Virus record (IMG/VR): IMGVR_UViG_3300048818_000054
Location: 35,946-99,945 of that record
From: a virus
Strand: one strand, 5' to 3'
Length of the DNA stretch: 64,000 bases
The position numbers and the translations under genes are program-made. Below the pieces are notes generated by a model. It saw only the letters and a program-made list of their open reading frames with translations, searched no databases and was not told where the DNA came from. This document shows positions 34,538-42,673 of this stretch, one piece after another (the stretch's first letter is position 1; every line of letters starts with the position of its first letter).

Positions 34538-34936
34538 TCAGAGCGCCTTCGTATTCTTGTCGGCGGTGTTCGCCCAGCCCCGCGCGGACTTGACGTATTC
34601 GCCAGCGGTCTTCGTGTCGCCGGCCAGCGTGGCCTTCGAGGCTTCTCCGAAGTAGCTCGCGGCCTGCTTGTGAGCGCCGGCAAGCACGGCGTGATCCTGC
34701 GCCGGACCCTGCATCCCGCCCTTGGTCATGGCACCGTTGATCTGGTCGTGGAGGTCGGCCTGCGCGGCGTGGGCCTTCCCGCAATTGGCCTGCATGGCGG
34801 CTCCGCCGCAATCGGCGCTTCCGTCATCGCCTGACTGGAAAGTCGAGGTTGCGGCGGCGGCCTTCGCCAGCCCAACCTTTTCATCCTCAAGCTCGGCGTC
34901 GGTCTTTATGACCGGGTGTTTCGTGAAAAAAGCCAT
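34538..34936 (-). CDS. small Ala-rich helical virion-region protein
   Basis: 132 residues from ATG (AGGAC upstream). It starts MAFFTKHPVIKTDAELED, then is mainly alanine-rich helix with KAHAAQADLHDQINGAM and HKQAASYFGEASKATLAG. The helical part resembles the first helices of the 281-residue neighbour (both describe stretches with repeated A-x-x-x-A and a Y near each centre). Likely a paralogue that lost the GRF motifs. Function unknown; position suggests the virion. Confidence 0.55.
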   Translation of the reverse strand: MAFFTKHPVIKTDAELEDEKVGLAKAAAATSTFQSGDDGSADCGGAAMQANCGKAHAAQADLHDQINGAMTKGGMQGPAQDHAVLAGAHKQAASYFGEASKATLAGDTKTAGEYVKSARGWANTADKNTKAL

Positions 34937-34946
34937 GGTCCTGTCC

Positions 34947-35687
34947 TCACTGGTTCGTGTTGTCTTCATTGGCGGAATTCCCGCCCGAATTGTTGTACCC
35001 GGCCTGAGCCTCTGCAACGGCAGACGCGGCCTGCTCCTTCTGCGGATAAGAGCCGGTCACTTTCCCGGTCGGAAGGTGATGCGCGGCGAAGCCACCGGCC
35101 GGCATGGCGACAACGTGGCCCACGGTCTTGCCGGTCTTCTTGTCCTGCATTTCGTTGACGTGTGGGTTGTCCTTGGGGTCTTTCATGGTCATTTGCGAGC
35201 GCATGTCCGCGCCCGACACCTGAGCGCCACTGTTATTCTGGCCGCCCGCGCCAGAGGTCGTGTCCTGAGAACTGGCCGCTGCCGTCTCGCCGCCATTGTT
35301 CATGGGCTCACCCTTTTTCACGCTCCAGTACTTCTCAGGGTCGGAGCCGGCCGCCACAAACTTTTCATGAATGCTGGCTAGCTTGCTCTGGGCGTCTTCT
35401 TTGCTTGGGAGTTGGGTAGCCATGGAGCCAGTTTTGTCGTGAGAGGCCATCCACTTACCAGACGGCAGCTTAGACACGTCGCCTACGCGCTTGCCGTCGC
35501 CGTCATAGGAGCGGTGCGTCTCAACCGGGTTAGGATTGGCATCTGTCACCTTCGCGGTAACATCCTTCGACGTGAGCCCGCCACCGCTGCCCGAGCTAAA
35601 ATTCCCGTCCGGGCCATGGTTTTCGTTGCCCTTCACCAAAGTTTCTTCGGCGGTCTTAACGAGGGCGATGCGATGAAGGAACGTCAT
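34947..35687 (-). CDS. virion-region protein with N-terminal NHGPDG motif
   Basis: 246 residues from ATG (TGAGGATACCGCC upstream). The N-terminus MTFLHRIALVKTAEET is followed by NENHGPDGNFSSGSGG, the third relative of the GRF motif in this block. The remainder is polar, Gly/Ser/Asn-rich and probably partly disordered, with VGHVVAMPAGGFAAHHLPTGKVTG near the end and a similar VGDVSKLPSGKWMASH near residue 75, which looks like an internal repeat of about 25 residues. It lies next to the portal gene. No family recognised. Confidence 0.55.
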   Translation of the reverse strand: MTFLHRIALVKTAEETLVKGNENHGPDGNFSSGSGGGLTSKDVTAKVTDANPNPVETHRSYDGDGKRVGDVSKLPSGKWMASHDKTGSMATQLPSKEDAQSKLASIHEKFVAAGSDPEKYWSVKKGEPMNNGGETAAASSQDTTSGAGGQNNSGAQVSGADMRSQMTMKDPKDNPHVNEMQDKKTGKTVGHVVAMPAGGFAAHHLPTGKVTGSYPQKEQAASAVAEAQAGYNNSGGNSANEDNTNQ

Positions 35688-35697
35688 GGCGGTATCC

Positions 35698-37773
35698 TCA
35701 ATGCGTGTGATGGCCCAGCACGTCGAACGTGCAGGCGGTAAGCTCAGCAAGGCCGTCCGGGTCAAGGGACGGATCGACAAACATCAACTCGGTAGCCATC
35801 GCCATGATACGGGCTTGTGACTCGCCGTCCATGCGCTGGAAATAGCCCATGGACTTGTTCAGTTGGACAAAATCACGTTTCCGAAGCGACTTCAATAGAT
35901 CGTGGGCAAGCTCTAGGCCGGTAGCGGGCATTCCGTCGTCAGCCTTCTTGGCGTTTGACGCGGCGCTGGCATTGTTCCCGGCCGGCGTCTTGACCTTCGG
36001 TACCGGGATGGGGCCGGGCGACTTGCCGTTCTTACCGGGCGCGCCGGGCAGACGGCCCGCGCCGAGAGCCGGCGACACGGGTTGCGGGTTGATGGGTTTG
36101 ATGGGCTGCTTGCCGGCCGCGCCGGCAGGACCGGCCGCTGCGCCCATGGGGCCTGCCGCTGCACCGCCAGCGCCCGCGACGGCAACGGCCGCCTTGACGC
36201 CACCCGGAATTTCCTTGATCTGCCCCGTGTCCGGATCGACGGCATGAGTGGTGCCGGGGGGAATGGGTTGCGGAGCGGGCGGCTGTATCTGGTCGGACAG
36301 CGTTTGCGCGTCCGGCGACACCTTCATCTTGATCCCGACGATCTCGTTGATGACCTCGATAATATCGGCCGGCTCGACTTGCTGCATGGTCGAAATGATC
36401 TCAACGCCCTGAAGCTTGAGGGTCGCGTCTTCGATGACCAGAGGCTTCGATCGCAAGCAAAAGTCGTTAAACTTCATCGCCTTGAGCAACTTCATGGTGA
36501 TGATCGTGTCGAAGTCATCGCGCTCCGGTTTGAACACCTGAGCCTCGGCAACCACGTACGAAGCGAAGGCGGTCGCGAAATTGTAGCTCTCGGCCTGCCC
36601 CATGAAGATGGGCGGCATACGGAAGGCGCGCAGCACGCGCTCAGTGCAGCGCTTGTCATAGTCCTCAAACATGCTGTCCTTGGTCCTGTCGCCACCGAAG
36701 CGCTCGACGGTGACGGTCGCCTTGGGCGGCCCGCCATCGGTTGAGCCGCCCGTGGGCTCGACCTCTAGGACTTGGACATGGTTGTTCTTGGCGGCCGATC
36801 CGGCATTCATGCGCTGGATCGCCGCGCGGGTCTCGGCCTGAAGTGAGCCGCCCTGAAGGATAATCATGACCGGTGGAACGCCGCCGCGATTGAAGAATTC
36901 TAGGTTGAACTCTTCGGCCTTGCGCGAGCCGAGCACCGAGGGAAGCTGCGCTATCCAGCGCGGGATACCGTAGGGCGTATGGGAGTCCAAGATCACAATG
37001 AAGTGCATAATCTCCGTCGCGCGCATGTTCGCGGGAAGCTGTTGCCCCATGGGAGCCCAAACGGCGGTCTTCTTGTGTAGGTCACGGACCGAGCCGAAGT
37101 CCTTGAAATACATGAGCGACACGCCGTTCACAAGCTGGCAATACCGACGCTCGCGGGTCATAACATTCAGTGTCGTTTCCTTGCCTCCCCGGAAAACCTT
37201 CTGAGGAATAGACACGGCGTCATCAAGGCGCAGCATACGCATCATCTTGGCGTCAACGCGGCGAAACATGACAATTTCGTTCGACGCGTTTCGCAACACT
37301 TCAATGAACCCGTTGCCGGTACGCTCAAGATCGCGGCGGAGCAAAGCGCGTATCTGGCGGAATGAAACGCCCGGCCACGGTTCGTCAAAGAATTCGTTCA
37401 GGGCGTCAATCTGCGTATCGTCGGCGTCATCGTCCGTCGTGTCGTCATCCTTGCTCTCGAAGGTGTAGCCGGTGCCTTCGCAATTGGTCACCATGGCCTC
37501 AATGCAAGGCGATAGGGTATTGTTTTCCTGACTCAATCGGTCAAGCGTGCGGAGCGAGAACGGAGGCTGGATAATGCCTTGGTCACGGGTCGCGCCGACG
37601 TAAAGTTGCTGGTATTCGTCTTCCGGCTCGAAGGCATTCGGCTGAACCGCGCCATCGGGATTGTTGCCACCATTCGGCCCCAAATCCTTGAGGATTTGCG
37701 TCGAGCGGTCCGCAGAGACCAAGCGAAAGATTTGAGCGGACGGTTTCGCGTCCTTCTTGATCTCGTCAACCAT
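35698..37773 (-). CDS. portal protein
   Basis: 691 residues from the ATG with GAGGAAGCC upstream. The core (residues about 60-480) has the usual phage portal pattern: PPFSLRTLDRL, TGNGFIEVLRN, FRRVDAKMM, LDSHTPYGIPRWI, FFNRGGVPPVMII and FRMPPIFMG, as in PBSX/SPP1-like portals. A Pro/Ala/Gly-rich linker (about 520-620) and a helical C-terminal tail follow, both longer than in typical portals. Portals form the dodecameric ring through which DNA enters and leaves the head. It heads the capsid gene block; a palindrome copy lies 40 bases upstream. Confidence 0.85.
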   Translation of the reverse strand: MVDEIKKDAKPSAQIFRLVSADRSTQILKDLGPNGGNNPDGAVQPNAFEPEDEYQQLYVGATRDQGIIQPPFSLRTLDRLSQENNTLSPCIEAMVTNCEGTGYTFESKDDDTTDDDADDTQIDALNEFFDEPWPGVSFRQIRALLRRDLERTGNGFIEVLRNASNEIVMFRRVDAKMMRMLRLDDAVSIPQKVFRGGKETTLNVMTRERRYCQLVNGVSLMYFKDFGSVRDLHKKTAVWAPMGQQLPANMRATEIMHFIVILDSHTPYGIPRWIAQLPSVLGSRKAEEFNLEFFNRGGVPPVMIILQGGSLQAETRAAIQRMNAGSAAKNNHVQVLEVEPTGGSTDGGPPKATVTVERFGGDRTKDSMFEDYDKRCTERVLRAFRMPPIFMGQAESYNFATAFASYVVAEAQVFKPERDDFDTIITMKLLKAMKFNDFCLRSKPLVIEDATLKLQGVEIISTMQQVEPADIIEVINEIVGIKMKVSPDAQTLSDQIQPPAPQPIPPGTTHAVDPDTGQIKEIPGGVKAAVAVAGAGGAAAGPMGAAAGPAGAAGKQPIKPINPQPVSPALGAGRLPGAPGKNGKSPGPIPVPKVKTPAGNNASAASNAKKADDGMPATGLELAHDLLKSLRKRDFVQLNKSMGYFQRMDGESQARIMAMATELMFVDPSLDPDGLAELTACTFDVLGHHTH

Positions 37774-37813
37774 GGCTTCCTCGTCTTCGAAAACCAAATC
37801 TCAGACCAAAGAT

Positions 37814-37827
37814 TGCAACTAGTTGCA
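37814..37827. promoter_or_regulatory. 14-bp palindrome copy 5
   Basis: TGCAACTAGTTGCA in the 59-base gap between the DNA polymerase stop and the portal start. It separates replication from capsid genes. Confidence 0.8.
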
Positions 37828-37832
37828 CAAAC

Positions 37833-40226
37833 TCAGGCGGCGAGCTTCAGTTTCTTCAGGCTTGCGAGGTTCGGGCCGGCCTCCGCGTCCACAGTAAACT
37901 GTAGCTGCGGCTTCCAACCTACCTCATGAAGCGGTAGGTTTGCCATAATCTGAGCGGCCCGTCCAGCCCATAATTCGAAGTTGTCTTCCGGGACGTACGC
38001 GATCAAGGCGTCATGGATCATGGCGACGACCTCAATCTCCCCGTTCGGATAGGCTTGGTCGATAAGTGCGATGGCCCAGACCATCATATCGGTCAAGGTG
38101 CTCTGGACAGGGGCGTTGATGCCTTGGCGCTCGGCTTTGGCTCGTATCTCGCGATCCCATGATCGGATATGGGGCAAATGCCTGATACGGCCCAGCGGGC
38201 TTCTTACGGCCTCGTGGGCGTTGACGATCGCCTTCTGGTCGTTATGGAACTCTAGCAGGCCGGGGTAAAGCTCAAAAAAGGCGTCCCGCATCTGCGTCGC
38301 CTCGGCAAGGGACAGGCGGATACCGTAGTTCGCCCAGCTATACGCCTGAAACCCTCCTGCCGACATGCCATAAATCAGGCCAAAATTTGCCGGCTTGGCA
38401 TTGCCACGGTGCTTGTCGAAAAGATCGGCTAAGGCTTTGTCTTCGTTGTCCTTCCACGTTAAGAATTCATGCAATGGCGTCTTGCTCAGCTTGGCCCCGG
38501 TGACGGCGTGAAGGTCCAGCCCGTCAAGGTAAGATTGCAGCATGGTCGGCTCGGGCGCGAGACACGCGACGATCTTCAACTCGCCTTGGCTATAGTCGAT
38601 CGACACGATGACCTTGCCGGGGGGAGCCGGATAGCAGGCGCGTATCTTCTTGGCCCACTTCGTCTTCTTCGGCATGATCTGGATTGCGGGCTCTTTGGCG
38701 CTCAACCGCCCCGTCGTGGTGCCGCTCTCGTCGTCTTCGTCATCGTTCAGCCCGCCGTGGAAAAGCATATAGGTGGGGTGAAGCCTACCGTCCGGACGAA
38801 GGTGCTTGAGGAAACCCTCTACAAAGGTCGATAGCGTCTTGCCGGCCGTGTCCATGGTGGTTAGGGCGGTCACCATCGCAACGGCAGCGGGCACGTCTGC
38901 GAACTGGCGCAAATGGGACTTCGCCATCGATGGCACCTTCGCGCCGTTCTTGTCCGGCTTGGGCGTGAACTCTCGCGGCTTGAGGTTGAGGCCGTCCGTG
39001 GTAAAAAAGTAATCCTTGAGGATCGACGGTAGGAGCGGGCTCTTGCCATCCTCGATCTGATCGACAATGCGATCACGGAATTTCGTCAGCATCTTTTGCG
39101 GCAACAGTTCCATCGCCGTCTTCTGCGCCTCGGCAATCACGACTCGAAGCTCGGAAGCCAGTTCCTTCGATTTTTCAACGTCAACGCACACCCCGCGCCG
39201 CTCGACCTTTTCAAAGGCGCGCGCGCCGGGGTGAAGGATGGTGATATAGAACCTAGTCAGAGCGGCGTCGTCTGCTAGGTTATCTCGCAGCACGTCAGCG
39301 ACCTGTTGCGCGGCGTCAGTATCTCCCCCGGCGTAACCCAAAAGCTTGTCGGTCGGCACGTCCTCCATGTGGGCTTTGTCGGTCGTCTTGTTGAACACGT
39401 CGTCATAACCGCCCATGTCCGTATAAACCTTGGCGTGCAAGTTCAGGCTGTTGGACCGGTTTTCGTCAAGCAGCGTCCCGACCAAGAGATTGTCGAATTT
39501 GAAGTTCGTACAGGCGATCCCCCACTTCTCAAAAATCCAGTTCAAATCGAATTTCAGGTTCGACCCGCGAAGCTTCACCATGGGGCTCGTAAGCAGAAAT
39601 TCTATATGACCGAGCGAAGGCGCCTTGATACGCGGCGTCCCCGGCTGCTTCCCAAGATAGAGCAAGTGAGCGGTGCGGGGCTTGGCTGTAAAACTGATCG
39701 AAAGAATGTCTTTGTCGGGATACCATGGGTAAAGCCCCATCGTCTCCAAATCCATCGAAACGTCTACAGGTTTGTGCGTCCCGGCATGAGTGTGAATTAC
39801 ATAGTCCACAACTTCTTGAAGATCGGCTGCCCACTTGTAATCTCCTAGGCTAGGTTCAAACGAGCAGGTACGGAGAAACCGGACGGCAAGGCGCACGTCC
39901 CATTCGATCAATTCTCGCGTCGAAAAAACAGTCTGCGTCAAGCCGGGGTCGAACGTCACAAGGTAAGTCCCGCCGCCCGGCGAGGCTATCGGCACCCCGC
40001 GCATTGACGTGACGGTCTTGTTCTTGGGGACCAAGCCGGCGAGGCGCAGCACGTTCAGGCAATGGTTACCGCATACAAGCACAACTTCAAGCGTTGCCGG
40101 ATTTGGCAGGCTCTCGTCAAACTCTATGAAGTGGTGAGGGGGAACGTCAGGCCGGTAGTTCTTTAGAATAGGCCCGAAAACTTTCTGCACCGTGGGCGAT
40201 GCAGCCGAAGTCCAAATCTTTAGCAA
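37833..40226 (-). CDS. family A DNA polymerase with UDG-like N-terminal domain and 3'-5' exonuclease motifs
   Basis: 797 residues. Residues 1-130 resemble the uracil-DNA-glycosylase-like domain fused to some phage polymerases (VVLVCGNHCLNVL, VTSMRGVPIA, YLVTFDPG). Exonuclease motif I is MDLETMG (D159, E161) and motif III YAGGDTDAAQ (about 298-307). Polymerase motif A is VSIDYSQGELK (D544), motif B RGNAKPANFGLIYG (607-620), motif C IHDAL (D739). The usual glutamate after HD is alanine here. TTG start, supported by AGGAGC seven bases upstream. Replicates phage DNA. It is the only replication enzyme seen in the window. Confidence 0.88.
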   Translation of the reverse strand: MLKIWTSAASPTVQKVFGPILKNYRPDVPPHHFIEFDESLPNPATLEVVLVCGNHCLNVLRLAGLVPKNKTVTSMRGVPIASPGGGTYLVTFDPGLTQTVFSTRELIEWDVRLAVRFLRTCSFEPSLGDYKWAADLQEVVDYVIHTHAGTHKPVDVSMDLETMGLYPWYPDKDILSISFTAKPRTAHLLYLGKQPGTPRIKAPSLGHIEFLLTSPMVKLRGSNLKFDLNWIFEKWGIACTNFKFDNLLVGTLLDENRSNSLNLHAKVYTDMGGYDDVFNKTTDKAHMEDVPTDKLLGYAGGDTDAAQQVADVLRDNLADDAALTRFYITILHPGARAFEKVERRGVCVDVEKSKELASELRVVIAEAQKTAMELLPQKMLTKFRDRIVDQIEDGKSPLLPSILKDYFFTTDGLNLKPREFTPKPDKNGAKVPSMAKSHLRQFADVPAAVAMVTALTTMDTAGKTLSTFVEGFLKHLRPDGRLHPTYMLFHGGLNDDEDDESGTTTGRLSAKEPAIQIMPKKTKWAKKIRACYPAPPGKVIVSIDYSQGELKIVACLAPEPTMLQSYLDGLDLHAVTGAKLSKTPLHEFLTWKDNEDKALADLFDKHRGNAKPANFGLIYGMSAGGFQAYSWANYGIRLSLAEATQMRDAFFELYPGLLEFHNDQKAIVNAHEAVRSPLGRIRHLPHIRSWDREIRAKAERQGINAPVQSTLTDMMVWAIALIDQAYPNGEIEVVAMIHDALIAYVPEDNFELWAGRAAQIMANLPLHEVGWKPQLQFTVDAEAGPNLASLKKLKLAA

Positions 40227-40246
40227 GGCGTGCTCCTAGGCGAGCG

Positions 40247-40648
40247 TCAAGCTGCCAGAGCCCACACGTCATCGCGGCCCTTATAGAAGCTGCGTGAGAC
40301 GCCTTTGTCAAGCGCGGCGAGCGCTACTTCGAGACTTTCTGGACGATGCTTTTCCAACCAACCGTTGAACTGCTCCATCTTCGCCAGATTAAGCGCATGG
40401 ATCGAAATTTCTACTCCGTTCACCGCGACAAGAAACCCAAGGTTGCCGAGCACGCTCACGATAACCATCGTGCAGCCTTTCGCGACGTGGGAACTCTTGA
40501 CCTTCATGGTGAGGCGGACAGGAAGGTCGCCAAGCACGACCTCTCGCGAAACCTCGCCCGTTACCATGCCGGTGTTGCGATTGTGAAACACCTTCATGGC
40601 GAGCGCATCCGCGATGGCGTATATCGAATGCTGGTTCACAACTTCCAT
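40247..40648 (-). CDS. hypothetical protein, 133 residues
   Basis: From ATG with AAGGGATC upstream, overlapping the end of the preceding 68-residue gene by 13 bases. The middle is strand-rich (VVLGDLPVRLTMKVKSS, TMVIVSVLGNLGFLVAVNGVEISI) with a helical end. No membrane segment or signal. It lies 20 bases upstream of the DNA polymerase gene and may be co-transcribed with it. Not recognised. Confidence 0.55.
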   Translation of the reverse strand: MEVVNQHSIYAIADALAMKVFHNRNTGMVTGEVSREVVLGDLPVRLTMKVKSSHVAKGCTMVIVSVLGNLGFLVAVNGVEISIHALNLAKMEQFNGWLEKHRPESLEVALAALDKGVSRSFYKGRDDVWALAA

Positions 40649-40842
40649 TTGATTGATCCCTTGTAGTTGGCGGCTGACCATTTACCGAGCGTCGCGCCAA
40701 GATAGGTCACGACAAAATCAGCCGTAACGCCCACTTGTGCGGTGCAGAGCAGCTTGACCGGTTCGTCCGTTAGGGCAGGGAAGGGCGACGGCGTTTCCAG
40801 CCTATCGCCAACTTTGAGGCTATTGAAAAACGAAACGTCCAA
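40636..40842 (-). CDS. hypothetical protein, 68 residues
   Basis: TTG start with TAGGAG six bases upstream; this ribosome site decides the start because no ATG is available near it. The product (DVSFFNSLKVGDRLETPSPF...) looks like a small beta barrel, with VTADFVVTYLG in the centre. Its 3' end overlaps the next gene. Unknown function, in a row of small genes between the accessory block and DNA polymerase. Confidence 0.5.
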   Translation of the reverse strand: MDVSFFNSLKVGDRLETPSPFPALTDEPVKLLCTAQVGVTADFVVTYLGATLGKWSAANYKGSIKWKL

Positions 40843-40851
40843 AGGGGGCTC

Positions 40852-41751
40852 CTACTGCTTGAGGGCGATCTTGGCAAAGTCGGGGAACGGCGTGTCAATC
40901 GCGATGCCGAGGCCCATAAGGATTGCGCCGAGCGTCTTGCGCGCGAGCGGTATATCGTTGGCGATGCCCAAATGAAGGCTGGCGTAATCTGGCTTGAAGG
41001 TATCGAACCCGACGCCGATAATTGCGTTCTTGTGGGCGAGCAGCTTCGGACCCTCGATCCGGATTGAAAGCTGAGCGCCGTTATACTTGACCGCGACGTT
41101 CACGCCCTCGCCTCTCGCAACCACGAAATATCGCGAGCCGGCCGAAGTGCCATGGACAGGCTGGTAAAGGTGCTCCGCGCTCTTGAGATTAATCGTTGGT
41201 CCGTTCATTATGTCGCCTTCCTTAGTCGCATATTTCATCGGGGCGGTGCTGGTCGCTTGGAACGTCTTGCTGGTCCCGAGCGGCATCGGCTTTTTGAGGA
41301 ACGATAAGTCCTGAGCGTCGAATACTTCGGCTGCATCGTCGGCCGTCAAATCGATGGGCTGAGACTTCAATTTCGGCAAGGTGCTGAGAATGCTTCCGGG
41401 GGCAGCCGGCTTAGCGAACAGTTCGTGAGCCTTTTCCATCTGCGCCTTGGCAACCGTATGGGCCTTGATCGCATAGGAGATTGACTCTTTCACGTAAGCG
41501 GCTAGAGACGTGTTCTTGACTATGGGAAGCTTATTCTTGGTATCCGCTTGCAGATGGGGCGATATTTCCGCTGCATGGACCAAGAGGCCGTTCGTGCGGT
41601 CGCAAAACCACAAGCCGCTCGGCTTCCAAAAGACAGCCAGACCGACCGCCCACATTTGCTTCAAATCTTTGTCGCTACCCGTGAGCCACTGGATATCGTT
41701 CCAAGCGGACTTTAGTTTCGTGGGAGCGTCTTTCTTAATGAACAAAGCCAC
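40852..41751 (-). CDS. hypothetical protein under a CtrA-box promoter
   Basis: 299 residues. GTG is chosen because it lies six bases after AGGAGG; the preceding TTG is only three bases away. The N-terminal half contains WLTGSDKDLKQMWAVGLAVFW and LWFCDRTNGLLVHAAEI, looking like a compact alpha/beta domain; the C-terminal half is strand-rich (AVKYNGAQLSIRIEG) and ends in a helical segment. No family is recognised. It is the last gene of the accessory block and has its own promoter (TTGATA-17-TATATT) with a TTAA-N7-TTCACCAT box. Confidence 0.6.
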   Translation of the reverse strand: MALFIKKDAPTKLKSAWNDIQWLTGSDKDLKQMWAVGLAVFWKPSGLWFCDRTNGLLVHAAEISPHLQADTKNKLPIVKNTSLAAYVKESISYAIKAHTVAKAQMEKAHELFAKPAAPGSILSTLPKLKSQPIDLTADDAAEVFDAQDLSFLKKPMPLGTSKTFQATSTAPMKYATKEGDIMNGPTINLKSAEHLYQPVHGTSAGSRYFVVARGEGVNVAVKYNGAQLSIRIEGPKLLAHKNAIIGVGFDTFKPDYASLHLGIANDIPLARKTLGAILMGLGIAIDTPFPDFAKIALKQ

Positions 41752-41754
41752 CAA

Positions 41755-41835
41755 AAACCTCCTGTTTCTATTGGCTTATTTACAATATAGGCGTGATCCG
41801 AAGCGGTATCAAGTAGCATTTGGGGGAATGGTGAA
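41755..41835 (-). promoter_or_regulatory. CtrA-box promoter A with SD hairpin
   Basis: On the - strand: TTCACCAT (41828-41835; with TTAA seven bases further upstream at 41843-41846), 15 nt, TTGATA (41807-41812), 17 nt, TATATT (41784-41789). The ribosome site AGGAG lies in the loop of GAAAC/GTTTT at 41755-41768. Drives the 299-residue gene. Confidence 0.75.
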
Positions 41836-41842
41836 CAGATCG

Positions 41843-42673
41843 TTAAGCCCCCCAAATATTGCTCTTGGACGTGACCGGGCAATAGCTGTCGATCACCCCA
41901 TGTGACGTGTCATAGCTGGTCTTGGACCCTGCGGAGTAGTTGTTGCCGGTGTATGGGGTAACTTCATTCTTCCCGGACTTGGCGGTCGTCTTGTAGCCCT
42001 TGTGCTTCAACTTCTTGCAACCAAACTCCTTGACCAGAAAATCGACTTGCGACGTGCTCTCTACCGCCGTCTTGCAGTAGTTCGTGCGGACATACTCGAT
42101 AGCGTCGCTCTCTCCGTAGCGGGTGACCAGCGCGGCAAGGAACATACCGGTCCGCCCGTGTCCGCCCATGCAACCGCAATGGACTTTTCGGCCGGCGTCG
42201 ATCTGCTTTTTGGTCCAGTCCACCAGCTTGTTGAATTCTTCCGGCTTGTCCGGGATGCCCATGTCGGGAATGCGGAACAGGACTTCATCGCCCTTCTTCC
42301 AAGGCCAATTGCGTTGCGTGAACCGCATGTCATAGGCGAAGCCGATATACACGTCGGCGTCTTGGACGATCGGCTCGGAGCACGACCCGCCATAGATCAC
42401 CTTGTCGGTCCCCGGCAACGGCATAGCCGGATGCTTATGGTAGCAGCGGGAAAAGATGCCGGCGTAATTGTGAGACTGATACTTTGTGCCGGTGCCGCTG
42501 ACGCCGTGATGCTTGGCAGACGCCAGTTCGAATTTCGAATAACGCTGTTCCGCGCCAGAGCGCCACGGTAGCACGCCTTGCGCGCTGTAAGCCGGGTCGT
42601 GGCTGTCTTGCGGACCTAGGCCACCGTCACGGTGCTTTTCAAATTCGTCCCATGTATCCAGATACTTTGCCAT
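41843..42673 (-). CDS. protein tyrosine phosphatase-like protein 1
   Basis: 276 residues from the ATG that overlaps the upstream TAA (TAATG). The signature VHCGCMGGHGRTGMF gives a C-x5-R loop (C168, R174) preceded by an aspartate-containing segment (DKPEEFNKLVDW), as in cysteine-dependent phosphatases of the dual-specificity type. VYIGFAYDMRF and FRIPDMGIPD precede it. The last 60 residues (Lys/Ser/Tyr-rich) are extra and may be flexible. A second gene with a nearly identical loop lies 1.2 kb upstream. Substrates are unknown; host phosphoproteins, nucleotides or the neighbouring dikinase-like protein are possible. Confidence 0.65.
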   Translation of the reverse strand: MAKYLDTWDEFEKHRDGGLGPQDSHDPAYSAQGVLPWRSGAEQRYSKFELASAKHHGVSGTGTKYQSHNYAGIFSRCYHKHPAMPLPGTDKVIYGGSCSEPIVQDADVYIGFAYDMRFTQRNWPWKKGDEVLFRIPDMGIPDKPEEFNKLVDWTKKQIDAGRKVHCGCMGGHGRTGMFLAALVTRYGESDAIEYVRTNYCKTAVESTSQVDFLVKEFGCKKLKHKGYKTTAKSGKNEVTPYTGNNYSAGSKTSYDTSHGVIDSYCPVTSKSNIWGA

